16,942 bases of DNA from Microbacterium sp. (GTDB taxonomy: Bacteria > Actinomycetota > Actinomycetes > Actinomycetales > Microbacteriaceae): NCBI RefSeq assembly GCF_003248605.1, contig NZ_QFPF01000055.1:1-16942 (forward strand), in the 5' to 3' direction. The stretch's first letter is position 1; each line of letters opens with the position of its first letter. The translations under genes and the position numbers were made by a program. Shown here one piece after another: positions 8,868 through 15,939 of this stretch. Under the pieces are notes generated by a model. It had not been told where the DNA came from and searched no databases. It saw only the letters and a list, made by a program, of their open reading frames with translations.

Positions 8868-10744
8868 TGGCCGGACGCATCCGCCAGGCCGACGTCGAGG
8901 AGGTCAAGGCGCGCACCAACATCGCCGACGTCGTCGGTGAACGGGTCGCGTTGAAGCCGGCGGGTGTCGGCTCGATGAAGGGCCTGTGTCCCTTCCACGA
9001 CGAGCGCAGCCCGAGCTTTCATGTGCGTCCCCAGGTCGGCTTCTATCACTGCTTCGGGTGCGGCGAATCAGGTGATGTCTACACCTTCCTGCGCAAGATG
9101 GACCACCTCTCCTTCACCGACGCGGTCGAGCGGCTCGCGGGGCGCATCGGATTCGCGCTGCACTACGAAGAGGGCGGCGGTCCCGCCCCGGAGACCAGCG
9201 GACGCGCACGCCTGTACGCCGCGAACATCGCGGCGGCGGAGTTCTTCGCCTCCCAGCTCTCGAGCGCCGAGGCGGAGGCGGGACGGCGGTTCCTCGGGGA
9301 GCGGGGCTTCGACGCGGGTGCGGCGTCCCATTTCGGAGTGGGTTACGCTCCCCGCGGTTGGGAGGGCATGACCAAGGCGCTCACCGCACAGGGTTTCACT
9401 CGCGACGAGCTGGCGGCGGCGGGCCTGGTGTCGCAGGGTCAGCGCGGCGTGTACGACCGGTTCCGCGGGCGCCTCGTGTGGCCGATCCGCGATGTCACGG
9501 GGCAGACGGTCGGGTTCGGGGCGCGCAAGCTCTACGACGATGACCAGGGCCCCAAGTACCTCAACACCCCCGAGACGCCGATCTACCGCAAGTCGCAGGT
9601 GCTCTACGGCCTCGACCTCGCCAAGCGCGACATTTCCCGCGAGGACCGGGTCGTGGTCGTCGAGGGCTACACCGACGTCATGGCCTGTCACCTCGCGGGC
9701 ATCACGACGGCGGTCGCGACCTGCGGCACGGCCTTCGGCAGCGATCACATCACGGTGTTGCGTCGGGTCATGGGCGATGACACGGCCTCGGGCGAGGTCG
9801 TGTTCACCTTCGATCCCGACGCCGCGGGTCAGAAGGCGGCGCTGCGTGCCTTCGCCGAGGAGCGCCGCTTCCAGGCGCAGACCTATGTGGCTGTGGCGCC
9901 CGAGGGCCTGGACCCCTGCGACCTTCGCCTGCACCGGGGCGACGGCGCGGTGCGCGCTCTGCTCGACCACAAGCAGCCGATGTTCGAGTTCGTCATCGAC
10001 CGACGGCTCGCCGACTACGACCTGGCAAGTGTCGAGGGGCGCGTGGGAGCACTGCGGGCGGCCGCGCCGATCGTCGCCGAGATCCGCGATCCTTCGCTGC
10101 GACCGGGCTACACGAGGGTCCTCGCGCGCCGGCTCGGCATGGATATCGGCGAGGTGCGACCGGCGGTGGATGCTGCGGCTCGGCGCTCCGCCGTCCCCGC
10201 CGATGCGCGCGGTGGCAGCGAGGGTGAGCGCGGCCGGCCCCCGGCATCCGATCCCGACGACGCTCCGGCCGTCGCCGCGCCGAGGCTCGCGACGCTGCCG
10301 CGCACCCCCGATGTGATGCTCGAGCGCGAGGCCGTGATGGGGTACCTGCAGTACGGGCACACGATCCCCGATGTGCTGCGCGAGCGGGCCTTCGCCGAAC
10401 CGCTGCGCCACCCGGCACTGGAGGCCATCCGCGCCGCGATCGCGGCGGCGGACGTGCACCGGGCGGGCTGGTCACTGACCGCGGTCGAGGAGGTGCGCGA
10501 ACCCTACCGAGGGCTTGCCGCCGATCTGCTGGCAGCACCCTTCCCTGCCCGAGACGAAGCGGGCGCCCGGGCCTCGGCCACGTCGCTCGCTCGGCGGATC
10601 GTGCTGCGCGCGTACGACGCGCAGAAGGCCGAGCTGCTCGGTGCCGTCCAGCGCGTGCCGGCCGATTCGCCCGACGGCCGCACGCTGCGGATGCGGCTGC
10701 GCGACCTCGATGCCGAACGACACGGCTGGGCCTCCGAGGAGTGA
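8867..10744 (+). CDS. dnaG: DNA primase
   Basis: DnaG makes RNA primers for lagging-strand and restart synthesis, recruited by the replicative helicase DnaB. The 625-residue protein has three parts. First is an N-terminal CHC2 zinc finger with Cys41, His44, Cys62 and Cys65 ([11 protein letters not shown] to [10 protein letters not shown]). Second is the catalytic core, including the TOPRIM fold with [11 protein letters not shown] (Glu266) and [12 protein letters not shown] (Asp316, Asp318), which bind the catalytic metals. Third is a C-terminal helicase-binding region (about 480-625) after an alanine/proline-rich linker. ATG 8867 shares its A with the dgt TGA stop. Length and domain order are normal for the family, and nothing is missing. 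Confidence 0.97.
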   Translation: MAGRIRQADVEEVKARTNIADVVGERVALKPAGVGSMKGLCPFHDERSPSFHVRPQVGFYHCFGCGESGDVYTFLRKMDHLSFTDAVERLAGRIGFALHYEEGGGPAPETSGRARLYAANIAAAEFFASQLSSAEAEAGRRFLGERGFDAGAASHFGVGYAPRGWEGMTKALTAQGFTRDELAAAGLVSQGQRGVYDRFRGRLVWPIRDVTGQTVGFGARKLYDDDQGPKYLNTPETPIYRKSQVLYGLDLAKRDISREDRVVVVEGYTDVMACHLAGITTAVATCGTAFGSDHITVLRRVMGDDTASGEVVFTFDPDAAGQKAALRAFAEERRFQAQTYVAVAPEGLDPCDLRLHRGDGAVRALLDHKQPMFEFVIDRRLADYDLASVEGRVGALRAAAPIVAEIRDPSLRPGYTRVLARRLGMDIGEVRPAVDAAARRSAVPADARGGSEGERGRPPASDPDDAPAVAAPRLATLPRTPDVMLEREAVMGYLQYGHTIPDVLRERAFAEPLRHPALEAIRAAIAAADVHRAGWSLTAVEEVREPYRGLAADLLAAPFPARDEAGARASATSLARRIVLRAYDAQKAELLGAVQRVPADSPDGRTLRMRLRDLDAERHGWASEE

Positions 10745-10770
10745 TGCTGGCCCATGGGCCCGCCAGAGGG

Positions 10771-10776
10771 CAGGAT
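10771..10776 (+). promoter_or_regulatory. Putative -10 element for the ABC ATPase gene (leaderless)
   Basis: CAGGAT lies 6 nt before ATG 10783, the spacing repeated elsewhere in the window. The AGAGGG just upstream (10765-10770) could instead be a weak ribosome-binding site for read-through from dnaG, whose stop is 38 bp before the start. Confidence 0.35.
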
Positions 10777-10782
10777 GAACCC

Positions 10783-11571
10783 ATGGGCCGACGCGAGGAG
10801 AGCACGACGCCGGTCGTCGTCGAGGACCTCAGCGTCGCGCACGCGTCGGGTTCGCGGCCGGGCGGCGGGCGTGCGGTCGACGGTGTCTCATTCCGCATCG
10901 AACGCGGTGGTGCGCTGCTGGTGCTCGGACCGACGGGGTCGGGCAAGAGCAGTCTCCTGCACGCGATCTCGGGACGCGAGATCGATGACCTCGAGGTCGT
11001 GGGCGGCCGGGCGGTTGTCGAGGGGATCTCGATCAAACGCCCCGGGCGGGCTCGCCGGGTTCTGACCTATCACGTCGGGCATCTGGCCCAGCGAGCGGGA
11101 GCGGACCTCCCCGCCCGGCTGACTGCGGAAGAGATCATCCACGCGCCCATCACGAGCCGCGATCGCAAGGTCAACACGCGAGCTCTGTCACTGCGGGTCG
11201 CGGCCCTGCTCGACGAGCTGCATCTTCCGCTGGGTACCGCGCAGAAGTTTCCGTACGAACTGAGCGCCGGCATGCGCCAGCGCGTGGCGGTGGCGAGGGC
11301 CCTCGTGCTGGCTCCGAGGGTGCTGGTCGCCGACGAGCCGCTCGCGAATCTCGATGTCGAGGCCCGTCGCGTGGTGCTCGACGCGATCGAGCACCGCCGC
11401 CGGGCATACGGGATGGTGACGCTCGCCGCCGCGAACGACGTGCGGATCGCGGAGGCTCTGGACGCCGACGTGCTGGTGCTCCAGCACGGGCATCCCGTCG
11501 CGCAGGGGCACCACGAACGCGTCGTCTGGTCGCCCTCCGCCGAGGCAGACGCCCGGCTGCTGGTCTCGTGA
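10783..11571 (+). CDS. Orphan ABC transporter ATP-binding protein with an altered H-loop
   Basis: The 262-residue single nucleotide-binding domain has Walker A GPTGSGKS (49-56), a Q-loop at Gln103, an LSAGM signature (160-164) followed by RQRVAVARAL, and Walker B VLVADEP with the catalytic Glu185, then a NLD D-loop. Where the family normally has the switch histidine (VTHD), this protein has AAND, with Asn218 in place of His. It may therefore hydrolyse ATP poorly or differently. No permease or binding-protein gene adjoins it, so its partner and substrate are unknown. The closest familiar layout is peptide or antimicrobial-peptide-type importer/exporter ATPases, but that is a weak guess. ATG 10783 is chosen over in-frame codons overlapping the dnaG stop, because the domain begins shortly after it. 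Confidence 0.88.
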   Translation: MGRREESTTPVVVEDLSVAHASGSRPGGGRAVDGVSFRIERGGALLVLGPTGSGKSSLLHAISGREIDDLEVVGGRAVVEGISIKRPGRARRVLTYHVGHLAQRAGADLPARLTAEEIIHAPITSRDRKVNTRALSLRVAALLDELHLPLGTAQKFPYELSAGMRQRVAVARALVLAPRVLVADEPLANLDVEARRVVLDAIEHRRRAYGMVTLAAANDVRIAEALDADVLVLQHGHPVAQGHHERVVWSPSAEADARLLVS

Positions 11572-11618
11572 CGGACTCGCCCGGCGGATGCGCCGTGTCG
11601 TGGGACGCTCGCGGGGTT

Positions 11619-11627
11619 TGCTAACAT
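11619..11627 (+). promoter_or_regulatory. Putative extended -10 promoter for tRNA-Asn
   Basis: TGCTAACAT matches an extended -10 (TGn followed by a TATAAT-like hexamer) and lies 31 nt before the tRNA 5' end. No convincing -35 box is visible at 16-18 bp upstream. Confidence 0.45.
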
Positions 11628-11658
11628 AGTCGGGTTGCCCAGCGTCAGCCGGGCGCAT

Positions 11659-11731
11659 TCCTCGGTAGCTCAATTGGCAGAGCAATCGGCTGTTAACCGA
11701 TAGGTTCTTGGTTCGAGTCCAAGCCGGGGAG
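11659..11731 (+). tRNA. tRNA-Asn (anticodon GUU)
   Basis: The 73-nt sequence folds as a complete cloverleaf. The acceptor is TCCTCGG/CCGGGGA with one T-G pair. The D stem is GCTC/GAGC with GG in the loop. The anticodon stem is ATCGG/CCGAT, closing the loop CTGTTAA with GTT at 11692-11694. The T arm is CTTGG-TTCGAGT-CCAAG. The discriminator base is G, as expected for tRNA-Asn. The 3' CCA is not encoded and must be added enzymatically. Confidence 0.97.
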
Positions 11732-11739
11732 CACACGAC

Positions 11740-11778
11740 GAACGCCTCACCGCACACGCGGCGGGGCGTTCTGTTTCT
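11740..11778 (+). terminator. Intrinsic terminator after tRNA-Asn
   Basis: GAACGCCTC pairs with GGGGCGTTC (one G-T pair), and inside it CCGC pairs with GCGG around the loop ACAC. This 9+4 bp stem (11740-11771) is followed by the T-rich TGTTTCTC. It ends the tRNA transcript just before the convergent gene's stop. Confidence 0.75.
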
Positions 11779-12095
11779 CAGCCGGCCGCGCGCGAGCGGG
11801 GGTCTTCGCCGAGCATGCTCCACACCGTGCGGGTCAGCTCCGGATGCTCGATCGCGATCTGGCGCAGTACCCGATAGTCACGCACGTGCGAGGGCATGCG
11901 TCCGCCGTCGGCGATGATCGCGTCCGCGCGCAGAGTGTGCACGACCAACTCGTCCACCGTGGGCAGCTCCTCCATGAAGGACCAGGGATCCTCGCCGTGG
12001 CGCAGACGCTCCTCGACGACGACGCCGAGTTCCTCCGCGGCCTCGGCCCGCAGCAGCTCCAGGCTGGCGCGGCGCTCGATCCGGATCTCACTCAC
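11778..12095 (-). CDS. Small hypothetical protein (105 aa)
   Basis: I do not recognise a family. The product is acidic and soluble, with no signal peptide, membrane helix or cysteine. The N-terminal half (about 5-30) is predicted as an amphipathic helix (RRASLELLRAEAAEELGVVVEE). A PWSFMEELPTVDEL segment (37-50) and a second helical stretch near the C-terminus follow. The GTG start has TAGGCT exactly 6 nt upstream, which supports a real, leaderless gene. Codon third positions are GC-rich like its neighbours. It is a single-gene unit between tRNA-Asn and def. Family and function are unknown; the existence of the gene is likely. Confidence 0.75.
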   Translation of the reverse strand: MSEIRIERRASLELLRAEAAEELGVVVEERLRHGEDPWSFMEELPTVDELVVHTLRADAIIADGGRMPSHVRDYRVLRQIAIEHPELTRTVWSMLGEDPRSRAAG

Positions 12096-12101
12096 CCTTC
12101 G

Positions 12102-12107
12102 AGCCTA
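12102..12107 (-). promoter_or_regulatory. Putative -10 element for the 105-aa hypothetical gene (leaderless)
   Basis: On the minus strand TAGGCT ends 6 nt before the GTG start. It is identical in sequence and spacing to the hexamer before def. Confidence 0.55.
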
Positions 12108-12145
12108 ACCGCCGTCGAGTCGCGACGAGGCCGCACGTCGACGCC

Positions 12146-12185
12146 TCGATGACCACGCGTCGACCTCACGCGTCGAGGTCATCGA
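12146..12185. repeat. Long interrupted inverted repeat at the 3' end of def
   Basis: TCGATGACC-ACGCGT (12146-12160) can pair with ACGCGT-cga-GGTCATCGA (12168-12185) around a 7-nt loop, giving 15 base pairs with a 3-nt bulge. The right arm lies in the last codons of def and the left arm beyond its stop. No T-run follows on the minus strand. It may act in 3'-end formation or transcript stability for def. Confidence 0.5.
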
Positions 12186-12732
12186 CTCCCGGCATCCACG
12201 AGTGCCCCTGGCGACCCCAGCCGCGCTTGCGGGCGAGCTTCTGCACCGTCTTCCAGTCGCCGTCGTCGAGTCGATCGATGTACAGAATGCCGTCGAGATG
12301 GTCGTACTCGTGCTGCAGGATGCGCGCGCGCCACCCGTCCACGTCGATGCTGACGGGGTCGCCCTCGAGGTCGGTGCCCGTCACACGCACCCGGGAGGAG
12401 CGGCGCAGCGCGAACCGTTCGCCGGGAAACGAGAGGCAGCCCTCGCTCTCCTCGTCGGGATCGGGCATGCCCGGCTCCAGCGGATGCATCCACAGCTCGG
12501 GATTGATGACGACGCCGCGCCAGGGAGCCCCCTCGTCGTCCTGATAGCTGTAGACGAACAGCCGAAGGGGTACGCCGACCTGCGGAGCCGCCAGCCCCAC
12601 GCCGGGCGCGGCATCCATCGTCTCGAACATGTCGTTCACGAGCGCGCGGATGTCGTCGGTCACGGACTCGACCGGAGAGGCGGGGGAGTGAAGGACGGAA
12701 TCGCCCATGATCATGATCGGAAGAACGGCCAC
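12166..12732 (-). CDS. def: Peptide deformylase
   Basis: The enzyme removes the N-formyl group from nascent proteins at the ribosome. The 188-residue protein contains all three family motifs: GVGLAAPQVG (44-53), EGCLSFPG with metal ligand Cys99, and QHEYDHLDG with ligands His141 and His145 and catalytic Glu142. The GTG start at 12732 is chosen over the ATGs at residues 7 and 9 because TAGGCT lies exactly 6 nt upstream of it. The conserved N-terminal segment (AVLPIMIMGDSVL) would otherwise be cut. The gene is divergent from the DMT-family gene across 41 bp. Length and motifs are typical, and function is firm. Confidence 0.96.
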   Translation of the reverse strand: MAVLPIMIMGDSVLHSPASPVESVTDDIRALVNDMFETMDAAPGVGLAAPQVGVPLRLFVYSYQDDEGAPWRGVVINPELWMHPLEPGMPDPDEESEGCLSFPGERFALRRSSRVRVTGTDLEGDPVSIDVDGWRARILQHEYDHLDGILYIDRLDDGDWKTVQKLARKRGWGRQGHSWMPGVDDLDA

Positions 12733-12738
12733 GTCCTG

Positions 12739-12744
12739 AGCCTA
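12739..12744 (-). promoter_or_regulatory. Putative -10 element for def (leaderless)
   Basis: On the minus strand TAGGCT ends 6 nt before the def GTG. It lies where the -35 region of the divergent DMT promoter would be, so the two promoters overlap. Confidence 0.6.
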
Positions 12745-12760
12745 TCCAGCGGCGCGCGGG

Positions 12761-12766
12761 TAGTCT
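12761..12766 (+). promoter_or_regulatory. Putative -10 element for the DMT-family gene
   Basis: TAGTCT lies 7 nt before GTG 12774 (10 nt before ATG 12777), consistent with a leaderless or near-leaderless transcript. It faces the def -10 with 16 bp between them. Confidence 0.45.
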
Positions 12767-12773
12767 CGATGCC

Positions 12774-13787
12774 GTGATGTGGGCGGGCACGGTCGAAGAG
12801 GTGGGCGAACAGCTGGTCGGCGCGTTCCAGAACCCCGGACTCCTGCTCGGCATCCCGCTCGCCCTCGCCGGTGCGGTCTTCATGTCCTTCGGCGCGCAGT
12901 ATCAGCACCGCGGTGTCATGAAGGTCGAGCGACTGAGCGGCCAGGATGGGGCGGCGGGCCTGACGATGGCTCAGCTTCGACGCCTGCTCACTCGTCCCTC
13001 GTGGGTGGTCGGCACGCTCATGCTCGGCATGGCGATCATTTGTCAGCTCGGGGCGCTCACCGTCGCGCCGCTCATCGTGGTGCAGCCTCTGGGCGCGATC
13101 GCGCTCGTCGTGACGACCCTCCTGAACTGGCGTGTCAGCGGCCATGCGCCCACCCGGCGCTCGCTCATGGCGATCATCGCGTGTGTGGGCGGCATCTTCA
13201 TCTTCGTGCTGATCGCCGCCATCTACGCCACCGAGCGCACGCTGTCGGAGAGCGAGCTGATCACCGTCCTCGTGATCCTCGGCGCGGTCACGGTGGTGCT
13301 GCTGGTGCTGTGGATGCTGCTGCGACACCGCATGCGCGCGCTCTTCTACATCCTCGCGGCCGGTGTGGTCTACGGCTTCGTCGCCACCCTCGCGAAGGTC
13401 GTCATCAAACGGGTGCAGGCGGGCGACTTCGAGTGGCTGACGCTGCTGTGCCTCATCGCCCTGCTCGCTGCCACGGCCATCGGCGCCTACTTCGTGCAGA
13501 CGGCGTACTCCGCGGGACCTCCGGATCTCGTCATCGCGGGACTCACGGTGATCGATCCGATGGTCGCCGTGCTCATCGGCCTGTTGGTGCTCGGCGAGGG
13601 TGCGGCGGCCCCGCTCTGGGCTCTCATCGGTTTCGGCGTGGCCGGCGCGATCGCCACCTGGGGTGTCGTCTCGCTCGCGCGGTATCACCCTCAGATCGTC
13701 AGCGACAGTCAGGAGCTGCCGCTGCTGCGCGGCAGTGAGACCACTATGACGCGGCGCGACGGCGCGGGAGAAGACCCGCTGGTCTGA
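12774..13787 (+). CDS. DMT-superfamily-like multi-spanning membrane protein
   Basis: The 337-residue product has about nine or ten predicted membrane helices in two halves. Typical DMT (EamA/NIPA-like) features are APLIVVQPLGAIALVVTTLLNW near helix 3-4 and, in the second half, a helix with AGLTVIDPMVAVLIGLLVLGEG, the conserved proline and late Gly-Glu. The C-terminus (about 305-337) is hydrophilic and cytosolic. The substrate is unknown. Members of this group have been compared with Mg2+ transporters (NIPA-like) and with metabolite exporters, and the sequence alone does not decide. GTG 12774 is used, and ATG 12777 is equally possible and differs by one residue. The gene is a single transcription unit, divergent from def, and a tRNA follows 40 bp after its stop. 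Confidence 0.85.
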   Translation: MMWAGTVEEVGEQLVGAFQNPGLLLGIPLALAGAVFMSFGAQYQHRGVMKVERLSGQDGAAGLTMAQLRRLLTRPSWVVGTLMLGMAIICQLGALTVAPLIVVQPLGAIALVVTTLLNWRVSGHAPTRRSLMAIIACVGGIFIFVLIAAIYATERTLSESELITVLVILGAVTVVLLVLWMLLRHRMRALFYILAAGVVYGFVATLAKVVIKRVQAGDFEWLTLLCLIALLAATAIGAYFVQTAYSAGPPDLVIAGLTVIDPMVAVLIGLLVLGEGAAAPLWALIGFGVAGAIATWGVVSLARYHPQIVSDSQELPLLRGSETTMTRRDGAGEDPLV

Positions 13788-13816
13788 TTCGCCCTCGCGT
13801 CGCGGTTGGGTAGGCT
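13788..13816 (+). promoter_or_regulatory. Putative promoter of the CAU tRNA gene
   Basis: TTCGCC (13788-13793) and TAGGCT (13811-13816) are separated by 17 bp, and the hexamer ends 11 nt before the tRNA 5' end. TAGGCT is the same -10 sequence found before def and the 105-aa gene. Confidence 0.5.
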
Positions 13817-13827
13817 CGTGGGATCAG

Positions 13828-13901
13828 GGGGCGGTGGCCAAGCTGGTCAAGGCAGCGGGCTCATAACCCGACGATCGTGGGTTCAAGTCCCACCCGCCCT
13901 A
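13828..13901 (+). tRNA. tRNA with CAU anticodon (elongator Met, or Ile2 if lysidine-modified)
   Basis: The 74-nt cloverleaf has acceptor GGGGCGG/CCGCCCT (G1-U72 wobble), a three-pair D stem GCC/GGC, and anticodon arm GCGGG-CTCATAA-CCCGA with CAT at 13862-13864. The T arm is GTGGG-TTCAAGT-CCCAC, and the discriminator is A. The first anticodon-stem pair is G-A. The stem contains three consecutive G-C pairs as in initiators, but the C1xA72 mismatch of initiator tRNA is absent. Thus initiator identity is unlikely, and elongator Met versus tRNA-Ile2 is unresolved. CCA is not encoded. Confidence 0.9.
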
Positions 13902-13926
13902 CAGGAGAGCTCGACGAGCGAGACCG

Positions 13927-15939
13927 CTACATCGCCGCGCCGACGTAGGAGTACTTCACGAACACCTCAGCCGCGATACCGGCCTCGTCGAGCACGCCCT
14001 GCACCGCGGTCAGCATGTACTTCGAGTCCCAGCCCATATAGAGGAAGTTCTGCTCGTCGACCTCGTCCCAGTGTCCGTTCCAGGCTCGAGCGGGGTAGAG
14101 CGGCCCGCCGCGGCGCGCGCTGAAGGCCTCGACCGTTGCGCGGTCATCGGCCCAGAGACGCCTGAAGACGCGATTGAAGAGGTGTTTGACGTCGTACACC
14201 TCCCAGTGCTCTCCGCGGTACTCGACGTACTCGAACTCCCGTTCCCACCCGCGCGGCCAACCGCGCCGGCGCTGTGCGTCGAGGATCGGGGTCAGGCCGT
14301 CGTCGTCGATTCCCGTGACCTCGGGTCGTGCCCACACGCGCATGAACTCCTCGGACAGAGCGCCGGTCCGCTGGGAGATGGCCGCCGTTCCCCATGAGGA
14401 GGTGTGTGCGATGTCCCTCGTCAGGGCGAACGCGCTCTCGGGATAGAGCACGTCCCGCTTCTGGGGGAACGATGCCTCCCAGGCTCTTTCGGCGAGCGGA
14501 TCCTCGAGGAGCGTCAGGTTGCCGAGGGTCGACGCGAGAGCGCGGTGGCTGTTCTGCTCGTCCTCGGTGTAGTCGCCCCAGGTGCGAAGCCCATCGCCGG
14601 TCCACGTGTCACCGGGAGCGAGCGGGACGACGTACTCGATTCCGACGCCGTCGAGATCGGTCACCCCTGCCAGCCGACCCAGCACGTACGCGGGGTGGGG
14701 GAGCGGGTTGTACTTCAGCTCGATGCGGACGCGCTCGTTCGAGGGCATGATGCGGGCGATCGCGTGCATCATGGCCGCGTGGCCATCCTCGCGTGCCCGG
14801 CACAGCCGCGCCACGAGCCTGTCGGTACCCAGGCCCACGACGGTGCGGCGCAGCAGCAGCGACTGGATGCCCTCGAGCGTGGCCAGCAGGTCGGCGCGGC
14901 TCGCGCGTCCCCGCGCATGCTCGTGCAGGACGCGCATCAGCAGGGGGTACATGCCGCGGCCGAAGATGTTCACTCCGGCGAGCCGGTCAGCGATGGCATC
15001 GTCCTGTTCCCGAGCGGGATCGAGCAGGATGCGATAAATCGCCGAGTACTCGCGCCAGGTGGCGGCATCCACGCGGAGTGAGGCCAGGTCAAGGCGCGGG
15101 AACCGCTGACGGAACGCGTCGTAGACGCTGCGCTCGCCCGCGACGGCCACCTCGCGTCCCGACGTCATGACCAGATAGTGCCGCCAGAATCCGGCGATCG
15201 CGTCACCGGTGTTGGATTCGATCGGGGCCCAGAATTCAGACTCGATCTCGGTCTGCTCGCTGTGGGTCAGACCCATGAGCACGTAGTTGTGGATGAGTTC
15301 GTGATCGCGCAGCGGTTCACCGGTCGAGTTGAGACTCTCGAAGATCTGCTGGGCGTTCGCCCCGACACCCAGCGTGATCGAGACGTGCTCGAGTTTCTGC
15401 AGGCCCCGCCAGATGCGCGGCACCTCGTCGAGACGGACCTGGCTGCGGAAGTAGGCGTAGTTGTCGTCGAAGCGGGATTCGCGCAGCTGTCCGCCTGCGC
15501 CGTGGTGACCGCGCACGACGCTCTCGAAGACGTCGGCCCACGCGCGATGAGGGCGGAGTTTGGTGCGCCCGGGACCACTCGCCCGCAAGAGCACGCGCCC
15601 GAGCTCGTCCGCGAGGGCGGGGTCGGTGTCTGCGATCGTGTGTCGAAGAGCGGCGATGAGCAGCATCAGGGTCGTGATGCGCTGCTGGCCGTCGATCAGC
15701 ACCAACTCGCCGGGGGCCCCTTCACCCGGGCTCTCGGCGGAGAGGATGGAGCCGATGAAGTGCATGCTGCGCTCGTCGAGGTCGGCCACGGCGCGGATGT
15801 CGGCAAGGAGCTGCTCGCACCCGCCGATGTCCCATCTGTACTGGCGCTGGTAGACGGGAACGACGATCGCGGTCTGCGGCTCTGCCAACCAGGCGATGGT
15901 GTTGACCGCGTGCGCCTCGACGTTGGTGGCACTGCCCAT
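13927..15939 (-). CDS. DUF262/DUF1524 (GmrSD-like) protein with degenerate HNH-like motif and extra C-terminal region
   Basis: The 670-residue protein has an N-terminal DUF262 domain of the ParB/Srx-like NTPase type. It shows VYQRQYRW (29-36), DGQQRITTL (83-91) and FESLNSTGEPLRDHELI (200-216). A helical middle follows, and then a DUF1524-like region (about 430-515). There the usual EH..PQ nuclease start reads EYVVPL, with Tyr436 in place of the histidine, although LGNLTLLE (472-479) is kept. Residues 541-670 form an aromatic-rich C-terminal region I cannot assign (VKHLFNRVFRRLW, LYMGWDSKYML). In GmrSD systems DUF262 and DUF1524 restrict modified phage DNA; here nuclease activity is doubtful. 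ATG 15939 has GAGGGG 10 nt upstream. The gene stands alone, tail-on to a tRNA gene 25 bp away and head-on to the oxygenase-like gene. Confidence 0.87.
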   Translation of the reverse strand: MGSATNVEAHAVNTIAWLAEPQTAIVVPVYQRQYRWDIGGCEQLLADIRAVADLDERSMHFIGSILSAESPGEGAPGELVLIDGQQRITTLMLLIAALRHTIADTDPALADELGRVLLRASGPGRTKLRPHRAWADVFESVVRGHHGAGGQLRESRFDDNYAYFRSQVRLDEVPRIWRGLQKLEHVSITLGVGANAQQIFESLNSTGEPLRDHELIHNYVLMGLTHSEQTEIESEFWAPIESNTGDAIAGFWRHYLVMTSGREVAVAGERSVYDAFRQRFPRLDLASLRVDAATWREYSAIYRILLDPAREQDDAIADRLAGVNIFGRGMYPLLMRVLHEHARGRASRADLLATLEGIQSLLLRRTVVGLGTDRLVARLCRAREDGHAAMMHAIARIMPSNERVRIELKYNPLPHPAYVLGRLAGVTDLDGVGIEYVVPLAPGDTWTGDGLRTWGDYTEDEQNSHRALASTLGNLTLLEDPLAERAWEASFPQKRDVLYPESAFALTRDIAHTSSWGTAAISQRTGALSEEFMRVWARPEVTGIDDDGLTPILDAQRRRGWPRGWEREFEYVEYRGEHWEVYDVKHLFNRVFRRLWADDRATVEAFSARRGGPLYPARAWNGHWDEVDEQNFLYMGWDSKYMLTAVQGVLDEAGIAAEVFVKYSYVGAAM

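Noticed and set aside
9068..10459. Long minus-strand open frame opposite dnaG
   Set aside because: It is a shadow of dnaG; repeated Arg/Val/Gly/His sequence typical of antisense frames in high-GC genes.
12711..13688. Minus-strand open frame opposite the DMT-family gene, very rich in His, Asp, Arg and Gln
   Set aside because: This composition is what the reverse complement of a membrane-protein gene gives; it also overlaps the def promoter.
13902..13926. GCTCG-a-CGAGC after the CAU tRNA as a terminator or attachment site
   Set aside because: A one-base loop cannot form a hairpin of that stem, no T-run follows, and no second copy of the tRNA 3' end is present in the window.
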